A DNA stretch of 64,000 nucleotides from Sphingobacteriaceae bacterium (GCA_029266635.1 JAQSWM010000007.1:62001-126000); one strand, 5' to 3'. Positions 7,879 to 17,432 are shown, counted from the first letter of the stretch. Notes: generated by a model not told the origin, from the sequence alone. Program-made: numbers and translations.

Positions 7879-9378
7879 CTAATTGCTCGGCTCAATAGGA
7901 AGATCGAAATAAAATAACGAGCCTTTACCCAGTTCACTTTCGGCGTAGATGCGGCTTCCATGCTTGGTGACGATATTCTGTATAATGTACAAGCCTAAGC
8001 CCAGGCCGGAGGCCCTGTTGTTATCCTTGGTTTCAATGACCCGATAATACTTGTCGAAAATTCTTTCGAGCTTCTCCTTAGGAATGCCAATCCCGAAATC
8101 TTCAACTTCAATCCGTAAGCAATTTCCTGCTATCTTTTTTAAACGGAGGCAAACCTTATCTGCTTTGGGGGAGTACTTTATTGCGTTATTCAGAAGATTT
8201 ATTAAAACCTGAGTTATGCGATGCGGGTCGCACATCACAAAAGTATCTTCCTCGGGAATCTCAGAGATGATTTTGTGGGAAGGGTAGCTTACTGCCAAAA
8301 GCTCTGCCACGTGATTGGCAATGCCGGATAAGAGCGTCTTTTCGACATCCAGACTAAGCTTGCCCAAACTTATCTTTGAGAAGTCAAGTAGGCTGGAGAT
8401 CAGAAACTGAAGATTGTTGAGTGTTGTGGCTGATTTCTGTGCGAAGCCTTTCATCGTTTCTATAGACTCGGTGCGCATCTGGAGCTGATTGTAGGCTTTC
8501 AGGCTGGTGATAGGAGTCTTTAGCTCATGGCTCGCAATCTGTATAAATTCGTCCTTCCGCTGTAACTCCAGGATATTCTGATGAATATTTGTACATGATC
8601 CATACCACTTTGCCAAGTTTCCCTGATCGTCATAATAGGGCAAAGCCCTAACCAAATGCCATTCATATTCGCCGGCTGCATTTTTCAGGCGTACCTGCAC
8701 CTGGAAATCGGCGGTGCTCTTAAGAGACTTAGCCCAGGCAGACATTGCTTTTCTGTGGTCGTCCGGATGGATATACTGAAGGACATCAAAATCGCTTATA
8801 GCACTTTTTTCGATGTTGAAATATTTGTAAGCACGTAGATTTAGATAATCAATTCTCCCATCAGCAGTTGCGGTCCAGATAATCTGTGGAATCAGGTCGG
8901 TGACAAACTCAAAGCGCTTCTTTTCCGCTTCGGCCAGCCTGGCGGATGTTAGCAATTCGGTTTCATACTTCTTCCTGTCTGTAATATCTACCACAGTTGC
9001 ATTAATCGCCAGAAGTTCGCCCGAAGGGTCCTTTAAGGTGGAAGAATTGATGAGTGCGGGGAAAGTTGTTCCGTCTTTCTTACGTATCTCGTAGTTTACC
9101 TCGTTTACATACCCCTGCATCTTTAGCAAGGCGAGGTAAAACATCTCGTAATAGATTATGCCACCTTTTGAGATAAGGTCTGAAAACTTTTTGCGGTTTA
9201 AGATTTCTTCCTCCGCGTACCCGAGCCATCTTAGAAGGGTTCTATTCAGCTTTATAACTGTGCCATCGGGTAAAAAAGAAAAGTAGCCGCAGGGAGCGTT
9301 TTGGTAAAGGTCTTCTACGTCTACCAGCGACTCTAAAAATTCTTGTTTAACCAATGGGACTATTTTGTATGATGCCAA
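7879..9378 (-). CDS. PAS-PAS sensor histidine kinase
   Basis: 499-aa sensor kinase without transmembrane segments, so probably cytoplasmic. PAS domain 1 spans about 20-137 and ends in the PAC-like VVDITDRKKYE; PAS 2 spans about 150-265 and has the IHPDDH motif. HisKA carries the phospho-acceptor His284 in [12 protein letters not shown]. The ATPase domain shows the N box (LINLLNNAIKYSP), DFGIG at 427-431 and GLGLGL at 458-463. There is no receiver domain or adjacent response regulator, so its partner is elsewhere. The start codon is TTG. It lies 75 bases downstream of the RsbQ-like hydrolase on the same strand, an arrangement recalling rsbQ-rsbP but with a kinase replacing the PAS-PP2C phosphatase. 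Confidence 0.93.
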   Translation of the reverse strand: MASYKIVPLVKQEFLESLVDVEDLYQNAPCGYFSFLPDGTVIKLNRTLLRWLGYAEEEILNRKKFSDLISKGGIIYYEMFYLALLKMQGYVNEVNYEIRKKDGTTFPALINSSTLKDPSGELLAINATVVDITDRKKYETELLTSARLAEAEKKRFEFVTDLIPQIIWTATADGRIDYLNLRAYKYFNIEKSAISDFDVLQYIHPDDHRKAMSAWAKSLKSTADFQVQVRLKNAAGEYEWHLVRALPYYDDQGNLAKWYGSCTNIHQNILELQRKDEFIQIASHELKTPITSLKAYNQLQMRTESIETMKGFAQKSATTLNNLQFLISSLLDFSKISLGKLSLDVEKTLLSGIANHVAELLAVSYPSHKIISEIPEEDTFVMCDPHRITQVLINLLNNAIKYSPKADKVCLRLKKIAGNCLRIEVEDFGIGIPKEKLERIFDKYYRVIETKDNNRASGLGLGLYIIQNIVTKHGSRIYAESELGKGSLFYFDLPIEPSN

Positions 9379-9453
9379 AATTGTAAAGTTTACAGTTTCA
9401 ACACATGCTTGACGCGTTTGTTTATTCCCGCTAACGCGATCGTGGGACTAAAC

Positions 9454-10251
9454 TTAATTGTTCAGAAAGTGCTTCATTTCGCGGATGGTTTCTTCAGGAG
9501 CGCTCATGTGCGGGCAATGGCCCGTAGCTTTCATGACTACCATCGAATTGTTAGGAGTATTTTGCTGGATATACTTTCCAACTTCCAGCGGTGCGATAAT
9601 ATCTTCGGAACACTGGAGCGTAAGGCTTGGAACGGCGGAATATTTCAGGTCGGCCCTATTGTCGGATAAGAACGTAACCCTCGCAAATTGCCTGGCTATC
9701 TTCGGGTCAGTTGCGCAGAAATTATTTGTAAGGCTTTCTCCCAGTTCCGGACGGTCTAGATTGCCCATAATCTGGGGAGCCAGCGCTCTGGACCAACCGA
9801 GGTAATTAGTATCCATCATTTCAAGAAGCCCGTCGAGATCCGTTTTCTCAAATCCGCCCACATAACCTTCATCATTGAGGTATCTTGGCGAAGGGCCAAC
9901 AAAAATTAGTTTCCCGAAAATCTCCGGGGCCATTTTAGATGCCAGCAGCCCGATCATACTGCTCACGGAGTGGCCTACAAAAACCGCGTCTCTTAAATTC
10001 AGTTCCCTGCAAATTTCAACAATGTCTAATGCGTAACCATCAAGCGAGTTATACCGTGTCGAATCATAGGCAGAAAGGTCAGATTTGCCTGCACCTACAT
10101 AATCAAAAAGGACAAGTTTATAATCCGATGAAAACTCGTCGACAATGTAGTTCCACACATTTTGGTCACACCCAAAGCCGTGCGCAAGAACCATGGTTTT
10201 GGCACCATTGCCAATAACATTCACGTTGTTTCTTTTCAGGATGTTGTTCAT
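9454..10251 (-). CDS. rsbQ: RsbQ-like alpha/beta hydrolase
   Basis: 265-aa alpha/beta hydrolase closely resembling RsbQ of Bacillus subtilis (269 aa), which with the PAS phosphatase RsbP relays energy stress to sigma-B and is related to the plant karrikin/strigolactone receptors. Shared blocks include HGFGCDQNVWN, LFDYVGAGKSDL, FVGHSVSSMIGLLAS, FCATDP and ATGHCPHMSAPEETI. The catalytic triad is Ser95, Asp217 and His245. These proteins hydrolyse a small hydrophobic ligand, and in Bacillus this is thought to supply or modify the ligand of the RsbP PAS domain. Here the downstream gene is a double-PAS histidine kinase, so I infer that it feeds that sensor. Confidence 0.92.
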   Translation of the reverse strand: MNNILKRNNVNVIGNGAKTMVLAHGFGCDQNVWNYIVDEFSSDYKLVLFDYVGAGKSDLSAYDSTRYNSLDGYALDIVEICRELNLRDAVFVGHSVSSMIGLLASKMAPEIFGKLIFVGPSPRYLNDEGYVGGFEKTDLDGLLEMMDTNYLGWSRALAPQIMGNLDRPELGESLTNNFCATDPKIARQFARVTFLSDNRADLKYSAVPSLTLQCSEDIIAPLEVGKYIQQNTPNNSMVVMKATGHCPHMSAPEETIREMKHFLNN

Positions 10252-10540
10252 GGGTAGAGGAGATTACGTAAAACTAAGAGTTTGTTTTGATTATCTAATA
10301 CACCCGCTCATTAAAGGTGCAGCAGAAAACTTATATGAGATGGATAAACACTGTTGATAATACAATCTGCAGACCTTTAATGTTTAAAGAAGTGTCAGGC
10401 CCGTTTAAATCACGCAAATCGGAATGTAATAAAGCTGATGTGAAATATTATTTGCGCCTGCAAATGATTATTTATGTACATATGGGAATGGCCGAGGCTG
10501 TTTTCTTTTCATTTGTACCATATCAGTTTTAAAGATATTT

Positions 10541-13060
10541 ATGGAGTCACGCAGAGACTTTCTCAAAAAAACCGCCCTTCTTACCGGGGCCGCAGGACTT
10601 AGCACAATCCTCCCGGCTTCCATTCAGAGAGCACTTGCTATTAATCCGGCACCCGGCAGCACCTATCTTGACGCAGAACATGTGGTGATCCTGATGCAGG
10701 AGAACCGCTCTTTCGATCATTGTTTTGGCACTTTGCAGGGAGTACGGGGCTTTAATGATCCTCGGGCTATCACGCTGCCCAACGGCAATCCGGTGTGGTT
10801 GCAGCAGAATACCGTCGGAGAAACTTACGTTCCTTTCAGGTTCAACATCAAGGATACTAAAAGCACCTGGATGAATGATCTGCCGCATGTACGGTCAAGC
10901 CAGGTGGATGCCTTTAATCATGGGAAGTTCAATAAATGGCTGGACTCAAAGCGCTCAAGCAATCCTAAGTACGCCGATATGCCGCTTACGCTCGGCTATT
11001 ACAACAGAGAAGACTTGCCTTTCAACTACGCTTTAGCGGATGCCTTTACCATCTGCGATCAGAACTTCAGCTCAGCGATGACCAGCACCTGGCCCAACCG
11101 CCATTTCATGTGGACCGGCACTATCCGTGAAAGCGAAAACCCAAAGTCAAAAGCACATGTTAGAAATGATCTGAACTATGGTTTGGGTAAGTGGAGGACT
11201 TTTCCTGAAGAACTAGAGGATCATGATGTATCCTGGAAGATTTATCAGAATAACCTGAGCTGCGGCGGAGGATATTCGGGCGAGGAGCGGGCATGGCTCA
11301 GCAACTTTGGCTGTAACACCATGGAGCTGTTTGAGCAGTATAACGTTAAGTTTAATCCAAAATACGTTAACAGCCTCCAGGCGCAAGCTAAAACCCTCCC
11401 GCAGGAAATTCAATCGCTTACCGAACAGAAAAGCAAACTTTCACATACTGATCCTGGTTCAGCAAAGCTGCAAAAAGATATAGAGAAGAAGCAGGAGGTT
11501 CTGGCGTATGTTCATCAGGAATTAAAAACGTGGTCTGAAGAAAACTTCAATAAGCTCCCACAAAAATCTAAAAACCTGTTTACAAAAGCTTTTGACAGGA
11601 ATACTTCTGATCCGGATTTCGGCCAGCTAAGCACATTCAAATACAAAGACGGCGACACCGAACGTGAGGTTCAACTCCCGAAAGGAGATATTTTTTACAA
11701 CTTCAGAAACGATGCGGATAATGGGAAGTTGCCTACGGTATCCTGGCTCACGCCGCCCCAAAACTTCTCCGATCATCCCAGCGCACCCTGGTACGGCGCA
11801 TGGTATGTCTCGGAAGTTCTCGATATCCTCACTAAAAATCCCGAGGTATGGAAGAAGACAATTTTCATCCTTACCTACGACGAAAACGACGGCTTTTTCG
11901 ATCACGTGCCACCCTTCATTCCGCCTGATCTCAGCAAGCCTCACACCGGCAAATGCTCTGCAGGAATAAAAACGGAAGTTGAGTATATCTCGAAAGAAGA
12001 CGAGATAAGCCAGGGAATTAACAAGAAAGAAGCCCGGGATGGGGTGATTGGGCTCGGCTACCGCGTGCCAATGATCATCGCTTCGCCCTGGAGCCGTGGC
12101 GGCCAGGTGTGCTCGCAGGTTTTTGATCACACTTCAAGCCTGCAATTTCTGGAGAAGTTTCTTGCAGCTAAAAAAGGCAAGCCCGTCAGGCAAGATTCTA
12201 TCAGCCAATGGCGCCGCACGGTTTGCGGTGATCTTACGTCGGTGTTCAGGCGCTACGAAGAGGGTGGAGAAAGGATCAGCTTCCTTGAGCGGGAGCCTTT
12301 TGTGGCGGATATCTATAATGCGAAGTTTAAAAAGGAACCGAACGGATTTAAAAAGCTAACAACGCAGCAAATATCAGAAGCAAAGAAAAATGCTAAAGCC
12401 TCATTCCTGCCTCAACAGGAAAAAGGTGTGCGCCCTGCCTGTGCTTTGCCTTACGAGATGTATGCGGACGGGCACTTGAGCGCTGATAAAAAGAAGTTTG
12501 AAATTACCATGAGCGTAGGCAAGTCGCTGTTTAAAGAGGAGACAGCGGGTGCGCCATTCAAGGTCTATGCTCCCGGTAGTTTTAGCGATGAGCAAGGGCA
12601 CGCTGCAGATGTGTGCAAAGGCCGTGATTATGCTGTTGCGGCTGGAGACACGCAGGCAGATTTCTGGCGCTTAGATGGTTTTCACGATAGCAGGTATCAT
12701 TTGAAATTGTATGGGCCAAACGGGTTCTTCAGGGAATTTTCCGGCAGCAGCAACAGTCCGCAACTAGAGATTAGTTTGAGACAAAATGCGAGCGGACAAG
12801 CCGAACTGAGCATTATCAACCGCAATCCGTTGGCCAGCTATCAGGTGAGCATTGTTCATAACGAATACCAGTATCAGACTATTTCAAAGGACCTTAACAA
12901 GGAATCGGCTTTGAACATGCTGTTGAACCTGGAGAAAAGTTTTGGATGGTACGATTTTAGCGTCCGTGTAAACGGATTTGATAGCTTTGATGCCCGGTAT
13001 GCCGGACATATAGAGAACGGGAAGCCAAGTTTTACTGATCCGGCAATGGGGAGAGTGTAG
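10541..13060 (+). CDS. Phosphocholine-specific phospholipase C, Tat-exported
   Basis: 839-aa secreted phospholipase of the acid-phosphatase/PLC family that cleaves phosphatidylcholine or sphingomyelin head groups. The N-terminus is a Tat signal (SRRDFLKK, then a hydrophobic stretch ending near ALA). The catalytic N-terminal domain starts with VVILMQENRSFDHCFGTL at about 48-65. Internal blocks such as SSAMTSTWPNRHFMWTG, TYDENDGFFDHVPP and VPMIIASPWSRGGQVCSQVFDHTSSLQFLE fit the family. The C-terminal 180 residues match the paired beta domains (DUF756) of this class. The length is usual for the family. It is divergent from the rsbQ gene and 68 bases upstream of the AI-2E permease. Confidence 0.93.
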   Translation: MESRRDFLKKTALLTGAAGLSTILPASIQRALAINPAPGSTYLDAEHVVILMQENRSFDHCFGTLQGVRGFNDPRAITLPNGNPVWLQQNTVGETYVPFRFNIKDTKSTWMNDLPHVRSSQVDAFNHGKFNKWLDSKRSSNPKYADMPLTLGYYNREDLPFNYALADAFTICDQNFSSAMTSTWPNRHFMWTGTIRESENPKSKAHVRNDLNYGLGKWRTFPEELEDHDVSWKIYQNNLSCGGGYSGEERAWLSNFGCNTMELFEQYNVKFNPKYVNSLQAQAKTLPQEIQSLTEQKSKLSHTDPGSAKLQKDIEKKQEVLAYVHQELKTWSEENFNKLPQKSKNLFTKAFDRNTSDPDFGQLSTFKYKDGDTEREVQLPKGDIFYNFRNDADNGKLPTVSWLTPPQNFSDHPSAPWYGAWYVSEVLDILTKNPEVWKKTIFILTYDENDGFFDHVPPFIPPDLSKPHTGKCSAGIKTEVEYISKEDEISQGINKKEARDGVIGLGYRVPMIIASPWSRGGQVCSQVFDHTSSLQFLEKFLAAKKGKPVRQDSISQWRRTVCGDLTSVFRRYEEGGERISFLEREPFVADIYNAKFKKEPNGFKKLTTQQISEAKKNAKASFLPQQEKGVRPACALPYEMYADGHLSADKKKFEITMSVGKSLFKEETAGAPFKVYAPGSFSDEQGHAADVCKGRDYAVAAGDTQADFWRLDGFHDSRYHLKLYGPNGFFREFSGSSNSPQLEISLRQNASGQAELSIINRNPLASYQVSIVHNEYQYQTISKDLNKESALNMLLNLEKSFGWYDFSVRVNGFDSFDARYAGHIENGKPSFTDPAMGRV

Positions 13061-13128
13061 GAAAGACGCAGATTACAGCTTCAAAACATTTTAGCCGCTA
13101 AGCTCTTTTACTCAAAAAAGAAATATAA

Positions 13129-14280
13129 ATGCAGATAAGAAACCTTCCTTTAACCGTCCGCCGTTCCATTGAACTGCTGGGGCTAATGCTTTGTGGTTAT
13201 CTGCTGATTATAGGCAAAGACATCATCATGCCGGTGCTGATGGCGTTTTTCATCAGTATTATGTTGCTTCCACTTTACAATTTCTTTAAGAAGAGAAAGT
13301 TCCCCGAAGCATTAGCTATTTTCTTTCCCATTCTTATCCTGGCCATCGGCATAGCGCTGGTCGTCTGGTTTTTTTCTTCGCAGGTTTCTGATCTGATTGC
13401 AGATTTTCCGCAGATCAGGAAGAACGTGGCCAAACATCTGAACTCTTTAAGCAACTGGGTTAGCAGTATCAGCAGTTTTTCTACCCGGGAACAAACACGC
13501 TTTGTTAATGAGCAGGCCAATAAGTTCCTGAATGTGAGCGGAGGGTTGCTAACCGGTGCCGCCGGCTCGGTTTCTTCTATTCTGGTATTTATCGGCTTGC
13601 TGCCCATTTACATTTACCTGTTGCTGTTTTACAAGAATCTCCTGTTGCGGTTTGTGTTTCTGTGGTTTCCTGAAGATGATCATCCCAAAGTGCGGGAGGC
13701 TGTTTTAGAGACTAAAGTGATCATCAAGAGCTACCTGCTGGGGCTTCTTATACAAATCTCTTACATCACGGTGCTTTTAGGTGGCATTTTGCTGCTCATT
13801 GGCATTAAGCACGCTTTGCTAATTGCAGTGATCTTCGCATTTCTAAACCTGATCCCTTATGTGGGCGCCCTGGTCGGAAATGTAATAGGAGTACTTCTTA
13901 CCGTGAGCTCCTCGGAGGAAGCTTGGCCGATATTGGCTGTTCTTGGCACCATAGCTTTTGTTCAGTTTCTCGATAATAACATATTGATGCCGCGGATTGT
14001 GGGATCGAAAGTAAAGATCAATGCCATGGCTGCTATCCTGGGGGTTTTTATTGGAGGAAGCCTTGCGGGGATTTCGGGCATGTTCTTATCGCTGCCAATA
14101 ATTGCTATTTTGAAAGTGATGTTTGATCGCTCCAGCATCTTCAAGCACTGGGGCGTGCTGCTGGGCGATGAGCGGCCGGAACAGAACCCGATGGACACGC
14201 CAGAGCTCAGGGTACAAACCGAGGAAGTTCAGGAGAAGCTGGAGGTGGAGAACGAAATCCAGCCGACAAAGAAAAAGTAG
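13129..14280 (+). CDS. AI-2E family transporter (putative permease)
   Basis: 383-aa inner-membrane protein with seven or eight hydrophobic segments and the family pattern IIGKDIIMPVLMAFFISIML, FLNLIPYVGALVGNVIG and DNNILMPRIVGSKVKINAMA. Members export small molecules, with AI-2 or Na+/H+ exchange proposed for individual proteins; the substrate here is unknown. The last 40 residues form a charged cytoplasmic tail rich in Glu and Lys. It follows the phospholipase gene by 68 bases on the same strand. Confidence 0.88.
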   Translation: MQIRNLPLTVRRSIELLGLMLCGYLLIIGKDIIMPVLMAFFISIMLLPLYNFFKKRKFPEALAIFFPILILAIGIALVVWFFSSQVSDLIADFPQIRKNVAKHLNSLSNWVSSISSFSTREQTRFVNEQANKFLNVSGGLLTGAAGSVSSILVFIGLLPIYIYLLLFYKNLLLRFVFLWFPEDDHPKVREAVLETKVIIKSYLLGLLIQISYITVLLGGILLLIGIKHALLIAVIFAFLNLIPYVGALVGNVIGVLLTVSSSEEAWPILAVLGTIAFVQFLDNNILMPRIVGSKVKINAMAAILGVFIGGSLAGISGMFLSLPIIAILKVMFDRSSIFKHWGVLLGDERPEQNPMDTPELRVQTEEVQEKLEVENEIQPTKKK

Positions 14281-14340
14281 ATCACTGTCTTTGTGACATT
14301 CCTTATTTTCATTTCGTTTTCCTGCTTTAGCCTAAAAGAA

Positions 14341-14348
14341 TATCTTTG
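14341..14348 (+). promoter_or_regulatory. -7 promoter element TATCTTTG before purN
   Basis: Exact TAnnTTTG match 21 bases upstream of the TTG start of purN. No clear -33 TTG is found at the usual spacing. Confidence 0.45.
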
Positions 14349-14369
14349 GAAATACTCAAAAGATAACCT

Positions 14370-14951
14370 TTGAAGAAACGTATTGCAATTTTCGCCTCAG
14401 GCTCGGGTTCAAACGCACAAAAGATAATGGAGCACTTCAAAAAGCATCGCGATGCTGAAGTTGCTATTGTGCTTACCAACAATCCTGATGCGTATGTTTT
14501 GCAGCGTGCTGATAACTTCGAAATTCCCAGTCACATTTTCGACAGGAACGAGTTTTACAACACGGACAACGTGGTAAACATTTTAAAAAATCTGCAAATA
14601 GACCTGATTGTGCTTGCGGGATTTATGTGGCTCGTCCCTCAGAATCTTTTGGCAGCTTATCCCAACAAAATCATCAACATTCACCCTGCACTATTGCCAA
14701 AATTTGGCGGAAAGGGCATGTACGGCGACTATGTGCACAAGGCAGTTCTGGCTGGCGGCGAAGAAGAATCAGGAATCACAATCCATTTTGTGAACGAGCA
14801 TTTTGATGAGGGGGAGATTATTCAGCAATCGCGTTTTAAGATCGAAAAAGGCGATGATCTGGAAATGATCAAATTCAAAGGCCAGCAGCTTGAACATCAG
14901 TATTACCCCAAAGTGGTGGAGCAGTTGCTGAAGAAGATGAAAACTCTGTAA
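14370..14951 (+). CDS. purN: Phosphoribosylglycinamide formyltransferase (GAR transformylase)
   Basis: Transfers a formyl group from 10-formyl-THF to GAR in purine synthesis; cytoplasmic, 193 aa. The N-terminal phosphate-binding loop IFASGSGSNAQKIMEHF is present. The catalytic triad is visible as Asn103 and His105 in INIHPALLP and Asp146 in HFDEGEII. The start codon is TTG, giving MKKRIAIFASG, which matches the usual N-terminus; no ATG lies closer than the loop. Single-gene unit with its own -7 element at 14341. The gene to the right is convergent. Confidence 0.95.
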   Translation: MKKRIAIFASGSGSNAQKIMEHFKKHRDAEVAIVLTNNPDAYVLQRADNFEIPSHIFDRNEFYNTDNVVNILKNLQIDLIVLAGFMWLVPQNLLAAYPNKIINIHPALLPKFGGKGMYGDYVHKAVLAGGEEESGITIHFVNEHFDEGEIIQQSRFKIEKGDDLEMIKFKGQQLEHQYYPKVVEQLLKKMKTL

Positions 14952-15012
14952 AGCCTGCCTTCATCGAAGGATGAAACCGGAACGGCTACACCTTAGTGCT
15001 TGAAGTAACTCA

Positions 15013-16089
15013 CTACTCCCCAAACTCCATCCTGATCGAAAACACATTGCTGTACAAAGCATCAGAGGCTTTCCCGATGTTGGTGAGGGCATAATCAATA
15101 GAGAACTTGTCTATTCTGATGCCTACGCCCATATTCGGCTGGAAAGTATAGGCTTGCTTTCCTTCAAAGGTGGATGCTTGCTGGATATTTCCAATCCCAG
15201 CCCGCAGAAAAGCCATGTTTTTAAATCCGGCTTCAAGCCCAAGCGTTGGGTCAATGCTGATCGGCTTTCCCGAAACGAGCACGTTCCTTTTGCCATCTGT
15301 GGTGAAGTTGAAATTTGCCTCCGCCGTAAAGCCGAAACTCTCATTGATAGGCGAGCTGTAGGCTGTGCCCAGCACGATCCGAGGATACGTAATTTCAGTT
15401 GAGCTCTTTGGTATCTCGTTGCCGGTAGTGGTAAAAATCGTGCTCAGCTTTTCGGCGTTGTAGCTCCAGGAATTGAATGTGGTAGTGATATCCCGGCCAA
15501 CGGCTGCGAACATCCATTTGCCGGTCTTGTATTGCGCTCCCGCATCCAACCCAAACCCGTATGATTTCCCGTACTCGCCAACTATCCTGTGGATGATTTT
15601 CACATTTGCTCCATAGCTCAGCCCTTCGCCTTCACTTCGGTTTCTGCCTTTTTTACGGGCGTAGGAAAGGATAAGCGCATAGTCAGCCGCTGAGAACGAT
15701 TTTACACGATCATAGTTGATGTTGCCATCGGAATCTATCAGCTCAGATGTGTCGGGAATGTCATCCACCGCAAAGCGGATGATGGATGCGCCCACGACAG
15801 TTGTGTTATCTGCCAGTGCAGTGGCAAATCCCGCATAATCGTACTTGGCGATGCCTGCAAAATATTCAGAATGCATCAGGCTCGCCTGTGTGCGGCTGCT
15901 CATCCGCGTAAGCCCGGCCGGATTCCAGTACCCGGCTGTAACATCATCAACAGAGGCAACAACAGACTGCGACATCCCGAAAGCTCTTGACCCCACACCA
16001 ATGTTCAAGAACTCATTGCTGTATTTCTGTTGAGCACTAGAAACTATGAAAAAGAGTTGCAACAGCAGCAGGCAGAAGGCAAAACGCAT
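15013..16089 (-). CDS. PorV/PorQ-family outer-membrane protein
   Basis: 358-aa predicted outer-membrane beta-barrel (FadL/UPF0164-like) of the PorV/PorQ family, associated in Bacteroidetes with type IX secretion. The signal peptide ends near VSSAQ. The mature protein begins with the family hallmark EFLNIGVGSRAFGMSQSVVA and then DDVTAGYWNPAGL; the C-terminus FSIRMEFGE is strand-like. True PorV shuttles T9SS cargo; this smaller relative is of the PorV2 type with less certain role. No PorP/K/L/M/N genes are in the window. Its ATG overlaps the upstream stop by one base (TGATG), so it is translationally linked to the preceding gene. Confidence 0.82.
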   Translation of the reverse strand: MRFAFCLLLLQLFFIVSSAQQKYSNEFLNIGVGSRAFGMSQSVVASVDDVTAGYWNPAGLTRMSSRTQASLMHSEYFAGIAKYDYAGFATALADNTTVVGASIIRFAVDDIPDTSELIDSDGNINYDRVKSFSAADYALILSYARKKGRNRSEGEGLSYGANVKIIHRIVGEYGKSYGFGLDAGAQYKTGKWMFAAVGRDITTTFNSWSYNAEKLSTIFTTTGNEIPKSSTEITYPRIVLGTAYSSPINESFGFTAEANFNFTTDGKRNVLVSGKPISIDPTLGLEAGFKNMAFLRAGIGNIQQASTFEGKQAYTFQPNMGVGIRIDKFSIDYALTNIGKASDALYSNVFSIRMEFGE

Positions 16090-16763
16090 CAGTTGAGAAG
16101 AGTGTCTATCTCATCAAATATACTCATAAAGTTGGAGCCGAGTTCTTGCTGATACTCCAGCAGCACCGCTGTAAGCTGTAGCTTTTGTGTCTCGTTCAAG
16201 GGATTGTCCCAAACCCGCATGCAGATGCGGTTCAAGGCGTACATGATGTTGTGCGATTCGCGATACGTGTGCAGATAAGCCGATTCTATGAACTCATCAT
16301 AGAAGCCGAAAAAGCGACTTGAATCATCTATGGAATTTAGCTCAAGGAATTGTTTGATGGACGATCTGTTTGCTTCGGAAAGTTGCTGATAGAAGTTTGA
16401 AGGATCGATTATATTTTCCAGGATCAGGAGGCTGTCGAGGATAAGTTCCAAGGAAATGTGTGCCAGGAATGAAGGGCGGACAGGCGAGGTTTCAAGGATA
16501 GGTGCGACCGCCGTTCGAATCTTTTGGGTGTGCTCGAGGAAAAACTCTGATGAATGAAAATAGCGGTCCACAGCCAAATGCCTCCTCCAGCCGCCCAGGA
16601 TCGCCCAAAGCTCTGGGTCGCCCTCAAACTTTTCAGGATGCTTTTCCGGATGGAAGGTCCAATGCTTATCCGCATTCTTCACAAGATCGGGCAAAACCAT
16701 TCCTAAAACCATGTTCGGATCTGTGGTTTGCCTGTCGAAATAATAATGTGAAAGGAAATTCAT
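16089..16763 (-). CDS. ACP phosphodiesterase-like (DUF479/AcpH-type) protein
   Basis: 224-aa cytoplasmic, mostly helical protein. The N-terminus MNFLSHYYFDR, the LGMVLPDLVK segment and the His-containing WRRHLAVDRYFHSSEFF resemble acyl-carrier-protein phosphodiesterase (AcpH, HD-like fold), which removes phosphopantetheine from ACP. The resemblance is partial and the metal ligands cannot be fully assigned by eye, so function is tentative. It lies 35 bases after nudK and overlaps the PorV-family gene by one base in a three-gene minus-strand operon. Confidence 0.6.
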   Translation of the reverse strand: MNFLSHYYFDRQTTDPNMVLGMVLPDLVKNADKHWTFHPEKHPEKFEGDPELWAILGGWRRHLAVDRYFHSSEFFLEHTQKIRTAVAPILETSPVRPSFLAHISLELILDSLLILENIIDPSNFYQQLSEANRSSIKQFLELNSIDDSSRFFGFYDEFIESAYLHTYRESHNIMYALNRICMRVWDNPLNETQKLQLTAVLLEYQQELGSNFMSIFDEIDTLLN

Positions 16764-16798
16764 TCAGAACAATATACGTGTGGACAGCGGGATTGTTC

Positions 16799-17374
16799 CT
16801 AAATTATTCCGTTAAGAAGGGCATATTGCAGCAGAACGATAGTCTTTGTGTCTCTTATCTCGCCATTATTCAGCTTCGCTCTGGCTTCGTCAAAGGACCA
16901 CTCTACCAACATCACGTCTTCTCCCTTATCCACTCCGCCGCCTTCGTTCACTTTCAAATCAGGCGAGTATTTGCCTGTAAAGTAGTGGATAATTTCAGTG
17001 ATCCCGCCAGGTGACCCATAGGCTTCGTAAATCTTCCTGATCTCAGAAATGCGGTATCCGGTTTCCTCCTCAACTTCCCTGATAATGGCTTGTTCAGGCC
17101 GCTCGCCCTCGTCAATAATTCCGGCGCAAGCCTCCACTAAATCTCCACCCGGATTGCCGTTCCGCACCGTCGGCATTCTAACCTGCTTTGTGAGAAGCAC
17201 CTTTTTCCGCTCTTCATCATAAAGCAGAATGGTAGAGCCGGTGGGGCGGTGGTATACCTCGGAATTGACGGTAACAGGCTGTCCGTCCTGACCCGTGTAA
17301 CGTGCCTCAATCTTCTCCAGCTTGTATTTTGTGTTTGGAAAAACTTCAGTTTTGAGGATTTCGATGTCTGCCAT
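16799..17374 (-). CDS. nudK: Nudix hydrolase, NudK/ADP-sugar pyrophosphatase type
   Basis: 191-aa cytoplasmic Nudix enzyme. The Nudix box is intact: [20 protein letters not shown] followed by TGY fits GX5EX7REUXEEXGU. The surrounding sequence ([49 protein letters not shown]) matches the YffH/NudK branch that hydrolyses GDP-mannose or ADP-ribose. Length is typical. First gene of the operon with the AcpH-like and PorV-family genes; it diverges from tyrS across a 65-base promoter region. Confidence 0.88.
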   Translation of the reverse strand: MADIEILKTEVFPNTKYKLEKIEARYTGQDGQPVTVNSEVYHRPTGSTILLYDEERKKVLLTKQVRMPTVRNGNPGGDLVEACAGIIDEGERPEQAIIREVEEETGYRISEIRKIYEAYGSPGGITEIIHYFTGKYSPDLKVNEGGGVDKGEDVMLVEWSFDEARAKLNNGEIRDTKTIVLLQYALLNGII

Positions 17375-17424
17375 ACAGGTTTAACACCTACGGCAATGGC
17401 GGGTTTTTAATTTGTCAATTCTCC

Positions 17425-17432
17425 TATATTTG
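17425..17432 (+). promoter_or_regulatory. -7 promoter element TATATTTG before tyrS
   Basis: Exact TAnnTTTG match ending seven bases before the tyrS ATG, so the transcript would begin at or within a few bases of the start codon. Confidence 0.5.

Noticed and set aside
10317..10532. 71-codon ORF before the phospholipase C gene
   Set aside because: No hydropathy pattern or family features; more likely promoter region of the divergent rsbQ and phospholipase genes.
11627..12130. 167-codon reverse ORF inside the phospholipase C gene
   Set aside because: It overlaps family-specific catalytic blocks on the other strand; its own translation looks random.
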